The notes beneath the pieces are model-generated. The model worked only from the letters and a program-made list of their open reading frames with translations. It searched no databases and was not told the origin of the DNA. Below are positions 1 through 6,647 of a stretch of 16,306 nucleotides of DNA, in pieces. The stretch is from Methanotrichaceae archaeon. Its GTDB lineage: Archaea > Halobacteriota > Methanosarcinia > Methanotrichales > Methanotrichaceae. The translations under genes and the position numbers were made by a program. How positions within the stretch are numbered: the first letter of the stretch is position 1; the number at the start of each line of letters is the position of its first letter. Location of the stretch: assembly GCA_013329455.1 (NCBI GenBank), contig DUKF01000014.1, forward strand, positions 1-16,306, given 5' to 3'.

Positions 1-85
1 CGGGGTGCGCTGTTTGACTTAAAACTGGCGCGAATTTCTGAGCTTCGACGACGGCTGCGCATCGGCGTCGCCGGGCGGCGCGGGA
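1..85. other. Gene-free window edge
   Basis: Short GC-rich stretch downstream of the minus-strand TPR gene. It holds a small inverted repeat (CGCCG-GG-CGGCG near 69-80) but no T-tract that would make it a convincing terminator. No gene can be supported here. Confidence 0.5.
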
Positions 86-1678
86 TCACTTCGGCCCGTT
101 CTTCCCGTCCTCGTAGAATTCGTCCAGCAGGGCTTTGAAGCGGGGGTCGTCCCGGATGAACTCTAAGTCGGGGTCCTGGCGCATCCAATCCACAGGAATG
201 TCCTTATTCTCCAGGGCAGATCGAAGAAGTGCAAGAGCGGCGTCGACACTTCCGCAGACCGCCTCGAAGCAGGCGCGGTTATATTCGTTTCCAGGCCCAG
301 TTAGAAAATCACGGGCTTTATTGCACGTTTCGATGCGTTCATCTTTGCGGCCAAGTTTTCGATACACTGCGGCCATAGAAATATAAGCTGGTGAAAACAT
401 GGGTATAATTTCAATTCCCTCTTTGTAACATTTAATCGCTTTTTCGTGTTCGCCGATTATCCCATGAGCCGTACCTTTATCGTTCCATGCATATGCATTT
501 TTGTTATCTAATTTCAGGGATTTTTCGTAAGATTTTAACGCTCCCTGGATATCACCCATCAACATTAGAACATGGCCATAATTGTGATATAAATTTGAAA
601 GATATTCCCGACCAAGTCCGTGGTGGGTTCTGGTTGTTTCATCATAGCCCATCCAAGCACCAAACTGGAAGGCTTTATAATAACATTCCTTAGCTTCTTT
701 TATCTTCCCCTTACTCAGGTTATCGTTGCCTTTGATATACCACGAAAACCCTAATTCATTATTGAGTTTATTAAGCATGCTGCAATATAGCTCAATTTCT
801 AGTGCTTTGAGACAGTTGTCTCCGGCGCGTTCAAGCTCTGTTATTTTTTTGGTAGTTCTATATTCATGGTAATGGTATATCGCTTCAGTAAAGTATTTGA
901 ATGTCAACCAAGATTTGATTCCGTCATCAGGTACGAGATATTTATGTATTTTGTAGGAAAGATCTCTAACTTGATTTGGAATATCCTCATCATTGGTTTC
1001 ATCACTAACTTCCCAAGAACGACGAATATCATGATGCTCTAAAAAAGCGATCAAATTTGTGGTCGATCCATATTTTTGTAGAGCACCTGTGATAATTTGT
1101 CCAGTTTCACCAAATGGACAGAGAATTTTGAAAGCGATCAAAAGTTGGTTGATTGATATCGAATTAGTTCCCAAGCCAACGGTACCCAAATTAGGCAAGC
1201 TATAAGCCAGGTTTCCAGAGGTGAGTGCACTCGAAGGTATGTAACCTGGCAATTTCTCGGATATAAATCCCTTTATTGGAGCACCCATAGGCTCGTGTAT
1301 CGGTCGGATCTCTATTTTATTTATTTGTTCAATTCTCTGTAGTTCGGCAGTGAGCAAGTGAGAGACTGCCTTGCCGCTGTACTTCTCCTCACCCACTGCA
1401 ACCTCGAAGGGGAGGATCATAATGCCTCCCTCATCTTTGCATAACCAGTAAACGAACATAATCAAAAAGGCAATAGCGAAAGCGGCGCCGACTATGATGA
1501 GCAGAGAGATCACAACGCTGCTGAAGGCGGTCAGAAAATCTTGAAGGTCGTTTACCCTCTCGACACCGATCCCCCAGCCCACTACGAATAACGCCAAGGC
1601 GGTTAAAGAAAAGGTCGCCACAATCACCTGGATCACTGCCAAGGAAATTGTCAGATTGGAAATTCGCTTCTCTCGCAT
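86..1678 (-). CDS. Membrane-anchored tetratricopeptide repeat protein
   Basis: A 530-residue protein of unknown specific role. Two hydrophobic helices (about residues 9-35 and 51-80) anchor the N-terminus, and the rest is soluble. Residues about 85-250 form an unrecognised globular domain beginning IMILPFEVAVGEEKYSGKAV, vaguely like N-terminal domains of FlgO/TolB-type proteins. Residues about 310-460 contain TPR units, the clearest being YHNYGHVLMLMGDIQGALKS (365-384) and AYAWNDKGTAHGIIGEHEKA (395-414). The C-terminal tail (470-520) with WMRQDPDLEFIRDDPRFKAL is typical of TPR proteins of bacteria and methanogens. The ATG has a weak purine-rich stretch (GAGGGCGAG) about 10 nt upstream. It is probably a scaffold or sensor at the inner face of the membrane (inference). 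The middle of the gene (about 400-1350) is clearly more AT-rich than both ends, suggesting a mosaic origin. Confidence 0.85.
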   Translation of the reverse strand: MREKRISNLTISLAVIQVIVATFSLTALALFVVGWGIGVERVNDLQDFLTAFSSVVISLLIIVGAAFAIAFLIMFVYWLCKDEGGIMILPFEVAVGEEKYSGKAVSHLLTAELQRIEQINKIEIRPIHEPMGAPIKGFISEKLPGYIPSSALTSGNLAYSLPNLGTVGLGTNSISINQLLIAFKILCPFGETGQIITGALQKYGSTTNLIAFLEHHDIRRSWEVSDETNDEDIPNQVRDLSYKIHKYLVPDDGIKSWLTFKYFTEAIYHYHEYRTTKKITELERAGDNCLKALEIELYCSMLNKLNNELGFSWYIKGNDNLSKGKIKEAKECYYKAFQFGAWMGYDETTRTHHGLGREYLSNLYHNYGHVLMLMGDIQGALKSYEKSLKLDNKNAYAWNDKGTAHGIIGEHEKAIKCYKEGIEIIPMFSPAYISMAAVYRKLGRKDERIETCNKARDFLTGPGNEYNRACFEAVCGSVDAALALLRSALENKDIPVDWMRQDPDLEFIRDDPRFKALLDEFYEDGKNGPK

Positions 1679-1831
1679 CGCAGCTCGCCCTCAGCGCCAA
1701 GAGCGCCGATCGGGCCTATTGGCCTCAAACCTTATTTCTTTTTTCCCAATATGCCAGATGACAAGGAATTCCAAAAACGCTTAAAGTTTGTACTGAAAAG
1801 AGTTTCGATCAACCGCAGGATTTTGAAAATT
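1679..1831. other. Intergenic, promoter side of the TPR gene
   Basis: 153 bp between two minus-strand genes. Read on the minus strand it is AT-rich in the middle, with an A-rich element (GAAATAAGG, about 1731-1739) that could serve as a TATA-like box for the TPR gene, giving a leader of roughly 25-30 nt. Only a short T5 run marks the end of the upstream gene, so termination before the TPR gene is uncertain. Confidence 0.35.
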
Positions 1832-2380
1832 TCACCCTCGACCTTCCAATACCTCCCTCACCTTCGCCTCGAACTCCTCCACGCTCCCGGAGTTTTCGAT
1901 CCTCAAATCCGCCGCCCGGATCGCTTCACCCATCCCCCAGCCAAGCTCCCGAGCGTCCCGACTCGCCACGGCCTCTGCGAGGTCGAACTCGTTGGCGTCG
2001 TCGGACCTGCCCCTCGATCTGATCCGCTCCAGCCGGAACTCGTCTGGGACGGAGACCTCGATGAGCTGAAAGCCGTTCGAGCTTTTCCTGAAGAGGTCCA
2101 CCTCGGCTTTGCTCCTGATCCCCTCGACGACGACCACGGGCGCCTCCGTTTCGCGGATCTTTGCCAAGCACCGGGCAGCGATGGCGTCTGGACCTTCTTT
2201 ATTCCGGAGGTCGTTTCCAACATTCCCGAGGTTCTTGTCGGTGGGTTCGAGGCCCTTGCGCGTCGCCTCCTCCCGAATGACGTCGCCCATGACGACAACG
2301 GGTATCTTCATCTCTCTTGCAACGTCTGCTGCCACCGACTTGCCGGAGCCGGGCATCCCCACAAAGCCCACTATCTTCAA
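1832..2380 (-). CDS. UPF0200-family P-loop NMP/dephospho-CoA kinase-like protein
   Basis: A 182-residue P-loop NTPase. The Walker A loop GMPGSGKS lies at residues 8-15, followed by the kinase-like MGDVIREE segment and VVVVEGIRSKAEVDLF, as in the archaeal UPF0200 (MJ1399-like) family related to dephospho-CoA and adenylate kinases. The substrate is unknown. The length is normal for the family. The start codon is TTG at 2380-2378: translation from it gives MKIVGFVGMPGSGKS, the expected extreme N-terminus, and an AGGGAGTGA Shine-Dalgarno-like stretch lies just upstream, directly after the TAG of the radical SAM gene. The 15-bp gap implies co-transcription and possibly translational coupling with that gene. 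Confidence 0.9.
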   Translation of the reverse strand: MKIVGFVGMPGSGKSVAADVAREMKIPVVVMGDVIREEATRKGLEPTDKNLGNVGNDLRNKEGPDAIAARCLAKIRETEAPVVVVEGIRSKAEVDLFRKSSNGFQLIEVSVPDEFRLERIRSRGRSDDANEFDLAEAVASRDARELGWGMGEAIRAADLRIENSGSVEEFEAKVREVLEGRG

Positions 2381-2395
2381 TCCTCTTCACTCCCT

Positions 2396-3154
2396 CTAAT
2401 CTTCGTCGTCTCCCCTCGACCTGTACTCGGCCTCGATCCCGATCAGCTTCTTCACGGCCTCGGCCAGATCCCTCAGCTCTTTTGCTGGGACCGGGTCGAA
2501 GGGCTCCTCGCCTTCCCTCGGCTGTCCCTGCTGGATTGTGAGGGGGGATTCTATGCCGAGGTTTTGAAGATGCTCTCCGATCGTTCCCACCTCCTCGAGC
2601 GAGGGCATCTCCGGAAACACCGTCGTCCTCACCTCCAGGGGGACCTCGAGCGCAAGGCAGATTTCGAGGCACTCTTTCACCCTCGGCGCAACGGCCTCTC
2701 TTCCTGTGGCCCTGGCATATTCTGGATCGCTGAGAGGGGCCTTCACGTCCAGAAATACGTGGTCGACGAGTTCGGCTTCAACGAGGTCTCTGAGAACATT
2801 GGGGTAAAAGCCGCAGGTCTCGATCCCGACCTTCAAGCCCAGCTCTTTTGCGAGGCCAGCGATCTTTTGCGCCGCCCGGGGCTGGGCCAGAGGCTCGCCT
2901 CCCGAGAGGACGACGCAGCTTACGAATGGCGAAGCCGACCTGATCTTCTCCTCGACGACTGCAAGGTCCTCGAAGCTCTCGCCCGATCGGAGATGCCAGT
3001 TCTGGCAGTGGGGACACTTCAAGGGGCACCCCCTCAAAAATACGACGGTGGCGGCAACACCGGTCCAGTCCACCGTGGATAGGGAGACGATCCCTCCCAG
3101 GTTCACCCGACGGCTCTGATCGCGACCTTCTCCTTTCTCCTCTTCCTCTTTCAT
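2396..3154 (-). CDS. nrdG: Radical SAM activase, anaerobic ribonucleotide reductase activating protein type (NrdG2-like)
   Basis: Radical SAM enzyme of about 252 residues. It has the CX3CX2C cluster GCPLKCPHCQN (Cys 43, 47, 50 from the chosen start), an SGGEP glycine-rich SAM motif about 40 residues later, and an LGLKVGIETCGFYPNV beta-strand region. The N-terminus NLGGIVSLSTVDWTG is typical of the NrdG2 family, which generates a glycyl radical on an anaerobic NrdD with reduced ferredoxin and SAM. No nrdD is present in the window, so the partner is inferred. The start is ambiguous. The ATG at 3172 has GGAGG directly abutting it with no spacer, while the ATG at 3154 has GGTGA seven nt upstream, so I chose 3154. 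A GTG at 3106 would remove the acidic, non-conserved leader and is also possible. It sits between the helicase (64 bp upstream from this start) and the UPF0200 gene. Confidence 0.85.
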   Translation of the reverse strand: MKEEEEKGEGRDQSRRVNLGGIVSLSTVDWTGVAATVVFLRGCPLKCPHCQNWHLRSGESFEDLAVVEEKIRSASPFVSCVVLSGGEPLAQPRAAQKIAGLAKELGLKVGIETCGFYPNVLRDLVEAELVDHVFLDVKAPLSDPEYARATGREAVAPRVKECLEICLALEVPLEVRTTVFPEMPSLEEVGTIGEHLQNLGIESPLTIQQGQPREGEEPFDPVPAKELRDLAEAVKKLIGIEAEYRSRGDDED

Positions 3155-3218
3155 ATCCGGCTCACCATCCATCCTCCAACCACGGCCGATCGAGATCGGC
3201 TATCGGTATCGAATTCCC

Positions 3219-5339
3219 TCAAGGCCTCTCTTTTAGCTGGGCCATCACTTTCTCTGCGATCTTGGGGCCAACGATCTCGCCGATATTGGCCACGTCTGCA
3301 TCCCTCAGCTTATCGATGCTGGTGTACCCGGCTCGATGAAGCCTTCTCGCCCTCACCCTTCCGACGCCCTTCAGGTCGAGGAGACTGAGGAGGTCGGGTC
3401 CTGCGCCGTAGTGGATCCTCTTTTCGAGCTGATGGATCCTGAAGGTCACGCCAAGCTCCAGATGCTCTGAGAGCCGGCCCGCCGAATGCATCAGCCACTC
3501 GGCGGTCTCGGCCACCCTTCTTATGTCGCCGGGCCCGACCCCGTACCTGTCGGCGATCTTCTCCTCTTCGGATTCAAAGATCCAGTCGAGAAGGAGGGCT
3601 GAAGTCTTAGCCTCCCTCATCATCCAGTCGTAGTTATCCTCGGGACAGAACTCGCCGTAATGCTGATCGATGAACTCCTCGACCCAGCCGTCGGAGGCCT
3701 TGATGTAGATCAGGTCCATGTCGGGGGTCATGGTGATCAGGTGAAGGAGGGTCAGATCCGTAATCTTGATTTTCTCCTTGGACCGCAGGTTATCAACGAC
3801 GATCCTGGCGCTGAGAGGATCGATGTAGAGCCTTGAGACCAGCTCCCCCAGGGGCGTTGGCCGAAGGTCGGACTCGATCATCCCGCTATCGATCAGGAAT
3901 CCGAGAACTTTCTCGATGGTGGCATCCAGGTGCCAGGCGTCCTGCTGGTGTGCGTAAAACGTGGAATCTACGAACTTTTTCAGGTCGTCAGCGTTCGTAG
4001 CAAAACCGGTCGCCATCGTCGATAAAAGGTGGGTTCGGAGGGCAGGCTCCATTGCAAGCTTTGAGAAGATCTCCTCGGGCTCGCCGTGGACGTAATGGTC
4101 CATCAGATCCCTCATCTCGGGCTCGCTTTTTGCCATCAGAAACGACTCGCCTTTGGGATCGAGGCCGGGCCTACCGGCCCTGCCCGCCATCTGCCGATAC
4201 TCCATCACAGGTATCGCGACCATCCCTCTCGCCCCTTCGTACCGCTTGTAGCTTCTTATCAGAACCCTTCTTGCCGGAAGGTTCAGGCCCGCCGCCAGGG
4301 TCGGGGTCGAGGCGATGACCTTGATCTCGCCGGACCGAAACCCCCTCTCGACGATGGCCCTCTGCTCGGACAGCAGGCCAGCATGGTGGAAGGCGACTCC
4401 GCCTTTGATGCACTCTGCCAGCTTCTTTCCCGTCTCGCTCTCGCCTGTCGCCAGCACCTTCTCAAATAGGCGCGAGCTAACCCGGCCTTGGCCCTGGACC
4501 TGCCCCTGGCTTTGGACCTCGTCCCTTTTTGAGACAACCTTAGCAAGTTTTACGGCCGTCGCCTCGGCGTTACGCCTGCTGCTCTCGAAGATCAAAATCT
4601 GGCCCTTCTGGTCCATAGTGTCCTCGACGAGGTCGACGAGATCGTTCCGGCTGGAAGATATTGAGATCGTCTCTCCGGGGAAGTGGAGCTCGCCGTCGCA
4701 GATGACCCCCTCTTTCAGCTCCACCGGCCTCCAGCCGCTCTGGACGAGATCCGCCCCAAGCCACGATGCAACCTCGGAAGCGTTCGCCACCGTCGCGGAT
4801 AGGCCGAGAACCTGCATATCCGGGTTGAGCCTCATCAGCTTGGTTATAGTCATCTCGAGGGTAGGTCCCCGATTGGATGAGTTTAGGAGATGGATCTCGT
4901 CGATGACCAGGACCGACAGATCCTGTATCCATTGGGCCCCGTTCCTGATCAGGGAATCGGCCTTCTCAGAAGTGGCGACTATGATCTGATTTCTCCCCAG
5001 ATACTCGTCTCGCCTCTCCATATCGCCGCTGGAAAGGCCTACCTTAACGCCGAGATCCTCGAACCGCGAGAAGGCCGCCTGCTTCTCCGAGGCGAGAGCC
5101 CTGAGGGGCACGATGTACAGCGACCGCCCACCATTGAGGGCAGCCTTCAGCATCGCAAGCTCCGCCAACATCGTCTTTCCGGCAGCCGTCGGGACCGAGA
5201 CGAGCAAGTTCTTCCCCTCTAAGATGCCCCTCTCGATCGCCTCGGCCTGGGGCGGATAGAGCTCTCTTATCCCCTCTTTCTGATAAAGTTCCACCACCTC
5301 CCTGGGGAGCCAGGAGTTCAGATCTTTGATATCAAGCAT
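3219..5339 (-). CDS. hel308: Hel308 (Ski2-like) DNA helicase
   Basis: About 706 residues, the usual Hel308 length. This archaeal superfamily 2 3'-5' DNA helicase acts at stalled or damaged replication forks. Visible motifs from the chosen start: Q-motif LYPPQAEAIERG (residue about 28), Walker A PTAAGKT (50-56; the usual form is PTASGKT), TSEKADSLIR, DEIH box (147-150), SAT motif LSATV (181-184), FHHAGL, STPTLAAGLNLPAR, and motif VI QMAGRAGRPG. The C-terminus has a helix-hairpin-helix LKGVGRVRARRLHRAGY. A TTG eight codons upstream gives a longer frame, but the ATG at 5339 has GAGG at proper spacing and gives MLDIKDLNSWLP, matching the family start. An odd Q/G-rich insert, QSQGQVQGQG, sits in RecA domain 2. 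It is divergent from dapL and heads the minus-strand cluster. Confidence 0.96.
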   Translation of the reverse strand: MLDIKDLNSWLPREVVELYQKEGIRELYPPQAEAIERGILEGKNLLVSVPTAAGKTMLAELAMLKAALNGGRSLYIVPLRALASEKQAAFSRFEDLGVKVGLSSGDMERRDEYLGRNQIIVATSEKADSLIRNGAQWIQDLSVLVIDEIHLLNSSNRGPTLEMTITKLMRLNPDMQVLGLSATVANASEVASWLGADLVQSGWRPVELKEGVICDGELHFPGETISISSSRNDLVDLVEDTMDQKGQILIFESSRRNAEATAVKLAKVVSKRDEVQSQGQVQGQGRVSSRLFEKVLATGESETGKKLAECIKGGVAFHHAGLLSEQRAIVERGFRSGEIKVIASTPTLAAGLNLPARRVLIRSYKRYEGARGMVAIPVMEYRQMAGRAGRPGLDPKGESFLMAKSEPEMRDLMDHYVHGEPEEIFSKLAMEPALRTHLLSTMATGFATNADDLKKFVDSTFYAHQQDAWHLDATIEKVLGFLIDSGMIESDLRPTPLGELVSRLYIDPLSARIVVDNLRSKEKIKITDLTLLHLITMTPDMDLIYIKASDGWVEEFIDQHYGEFCPEDNYDWMMREAKTSALLLDWIFESEEEKIADRYGVGPGDIRRVAETAEWLMHSAGRLSEHLELGVTFRIHQLEKRIHYGAGPDLLSLLDLKGVGRVRARRLHRAGYTSIDKLRDADVANIGEIVGPKIAEKVMAQLKERP

Positions 5340-5466
5340 CGATTCCTCTACTCTTATATACAACGTGACAATTACTATCTGGCGAAGCTATACCGTCCCA
5401 CGGTTCTGGTCAGATCCCAGCGGGGGCGACGCCGTGGATGTATACTGCTGACGGAGATAATATTCC
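5340..5466. promoter_or_regulatory. Divergent intergenic promoter region between hel308 and dapL
   Basis: 127 bp from which the two clusters are transcribed apart. On the minus strand GGTATAGC (about 5387-5394) could be a TATA-like box giving a roughly 25-nt leader that contains the hel308 GAGG Shine-Dalgarno. On the plus strand TGTATACT (about 5440-5447) lies about 25 bp before the dapL ATG, and GGAG (5453-5456) lies 10 nt before it. The exact start sites cannot be settled from sequence. Confidence 0.4.
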
Positions 5467-6633
5467 ATGTACTCTGATCGGATAAAATCCCTCCCACCAT
5501 ACCCTTTCGCAGCAATTGACAGAGCCAAGTTCGATGCCCAAAAAAAGGGGGTGGACGTCGTCGACCTCGGGGTCGGCGACCCGGATCTGCCCACTCCACA
5601 AAAAATTATCGATGCTCTCTGCGAGGCGGCAAAGAACCCCGAAAACCACCAGTACCCCTCCTATGAGGGAAAGATCGAGTTCCGGACGGCTGTAGCCGAA
5701 TGGTATAAGGAGACTTTCGGCGTCGACCTCGACCCCGAGTCCGAGGTCCTCGCCTTGATCGGCTCAAAAGAAGGGATCGCGCACGCACCTCTTGCATTTT
5801 TGAACCCGGGAAACCTCGCCCTCGTACCTGACCCCGCATACCCCGTCTACAAGACCGCCGTCGAGTTTGCGGGAGGCGTCCCAGTCATCCTTCCCCTCAA
5901 AAGAGAGCAGGGCTTTCTCCCGGACCTGGACGCGATAAGCTCCGACGTGGCCCGAAAGTCGAGGCTGATATTTCTGAACTACCCCAACAACCCGACAGGA
6001 GCCTGCGCGGACGTCGGTTTTTTCAAAAAGCTCATCGACTTTGCAGTGGATAACAACCTGATCATCCTCCACGATAACCCCTACTCTGAGGTCTACTTCG
6101 GCGAAAAAAGGCCTCCATCGATCCTTGAGGTGGAGGGTGCCCGCGAGGTCGCTGCCGAGTTTCACTCCCTCTCCAAGACCTGCAACATGACTGGTTGGAG
6201 GGTGGGCTTCGTCGTCGGAAACCACGAGGTCATTAAGGGCATCGGCGACGTCAAGAGCAACATCGACTCCGGAAACTTCGGCGCTGTCCAGGACGCGGGG
6301 ATCGTCGCCCTCAAAAACTCACGGGAAATCGCCGCTGAGATGAGGGAGACCTACAGAGAAAGGATAGAGCTTCTCTATCAGGGCCTGAAGAAGATCGGCC
6401 TTGAGGTCGAAAAGCCTGAAGCCACCTTCTACCTCTGGGCCTGGACCGGCGGCCGGTCTAAAGAGTACACGAGAAAGCTGATCGATAAACTCGGGATCGT
6501 AGCGACACCGGGCGTAGGATTTGGCGACTTTGGCGAGGGTTACGTCAGGTTCTCTGTCACCCAGCCCACAGAGAGGATCACCGAGGCCGTAAAGAGGATG
6601 GAGAAGATGGTGGCAGAGGAGAAGTCGCTCTAG
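5467..6633 (+). CDS. dapL: LL-diaminopimelate aminotransferase
   Basis: A 388-residue class I/II PLP aminotransferase. It converts tetrahydrodipicolinate plus glutamate directly to LL-2,6-diaminopimelate in the lysine pathway (cytosol). Visible: VDLGVGDPDLPTP near residue 33, YPSYEGKIEFRTAVAEWY, the NYPNNPTG motif (171-178), the cofactor-contacting DNPYSEVYF (203-211), the PLP lysine in SLSKTCNMTGWR (Lys237) with Arg245, and a C-terminal YVRFSVTQP whose Arg would bind the substrate carboxylate. The DNPYSEVYFGEKRPPS stretch and overall length are typical of the methanogen-type DapL branch rather than aspartate aminotransferase, though the substrate is assigned by resemblance. It is followed 14 bp later by leuS. 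Confidence 0.92.
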   Translation: MYSDRIKSLPPYPFAAIDRAKFDAQKKGVDVVDLGVGDPDLPTPQKIIDALCEAAKNPENHQYPSYEGKIEFRTAVAEWYKETFGVDLDPESEVLALIGSKEGIAHAPLAFLNPGNLALVPDPAYPVYKTAVEFAGGVPVILPLKREQGFLPDLDAISSDVARKSRLIFLNYPNNPTGACADVGFFKKLIDFAVDNNLIILHDNPYSEVYFGEKRPPSILEVEGAREVAAEFHSLSKTCNMTGWRVGFVVGNHEVIKGIGDVKSNIDSGNFGAVQDAGIVALKNSREIAAEMRETYRERIELLYQGLKKIGLEVEKPEATFYLWAWTGGRSKEYTRKLIDKLGIVATPGVGFGDFGEGYVRFSVTQPTERITEAVKRMEKMVAEEKSL

Positions 6634-6647
6634 CCGGAAGGGAGGAG
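6634..6647 (+). promoter_or_regulatory. Strong Shine-Dalgarno between dapL and leuS
   Basis: The whole 14-bp spacer is CCGGAAGGGAGGAG. GGGAGG lies only two nt before the leuS ATG. That is closer than ideal, so either the GGAAGGG portion pairs instead, or initiation could occur at the TTG two codons further in (6654), which is eight nt from the GGAGG. The absence of any terminator supports a dapL-leuS operon. Confidence 0.6.

Noticed and set aside
1751..3082. 443-codon plus-strand open frame lying opposite the UPF0200 and NrdG-type genes
   Set aside because: It is the antisense shadow of two well-recognised minus-strand genes in GC-rich DNA. Its translation has no recognisable domain and is rich in Leu, Pro, Arg and His, as expected of a shadow frame.
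2396..3154. Alternative identity as a pyruvate formate-lyase activating enzyme
   Set aside because: The N-terminal NLGGIVSLSTVDWTG and the GCPLKCPHCQN spacing fit the NrdG2 group better and no pyruvate formate-lyase gene is nearby, though partner assignment remains inferred.
5353..5360. Perfect-looking TATATAAG box on the minus strand just before hel308
   Set aside because: It lies only about 17-20 bp from the chosen ATG and would place transcription start inside the coding region, after the GAGG Shine-Dalgarno. Probably coincidental.
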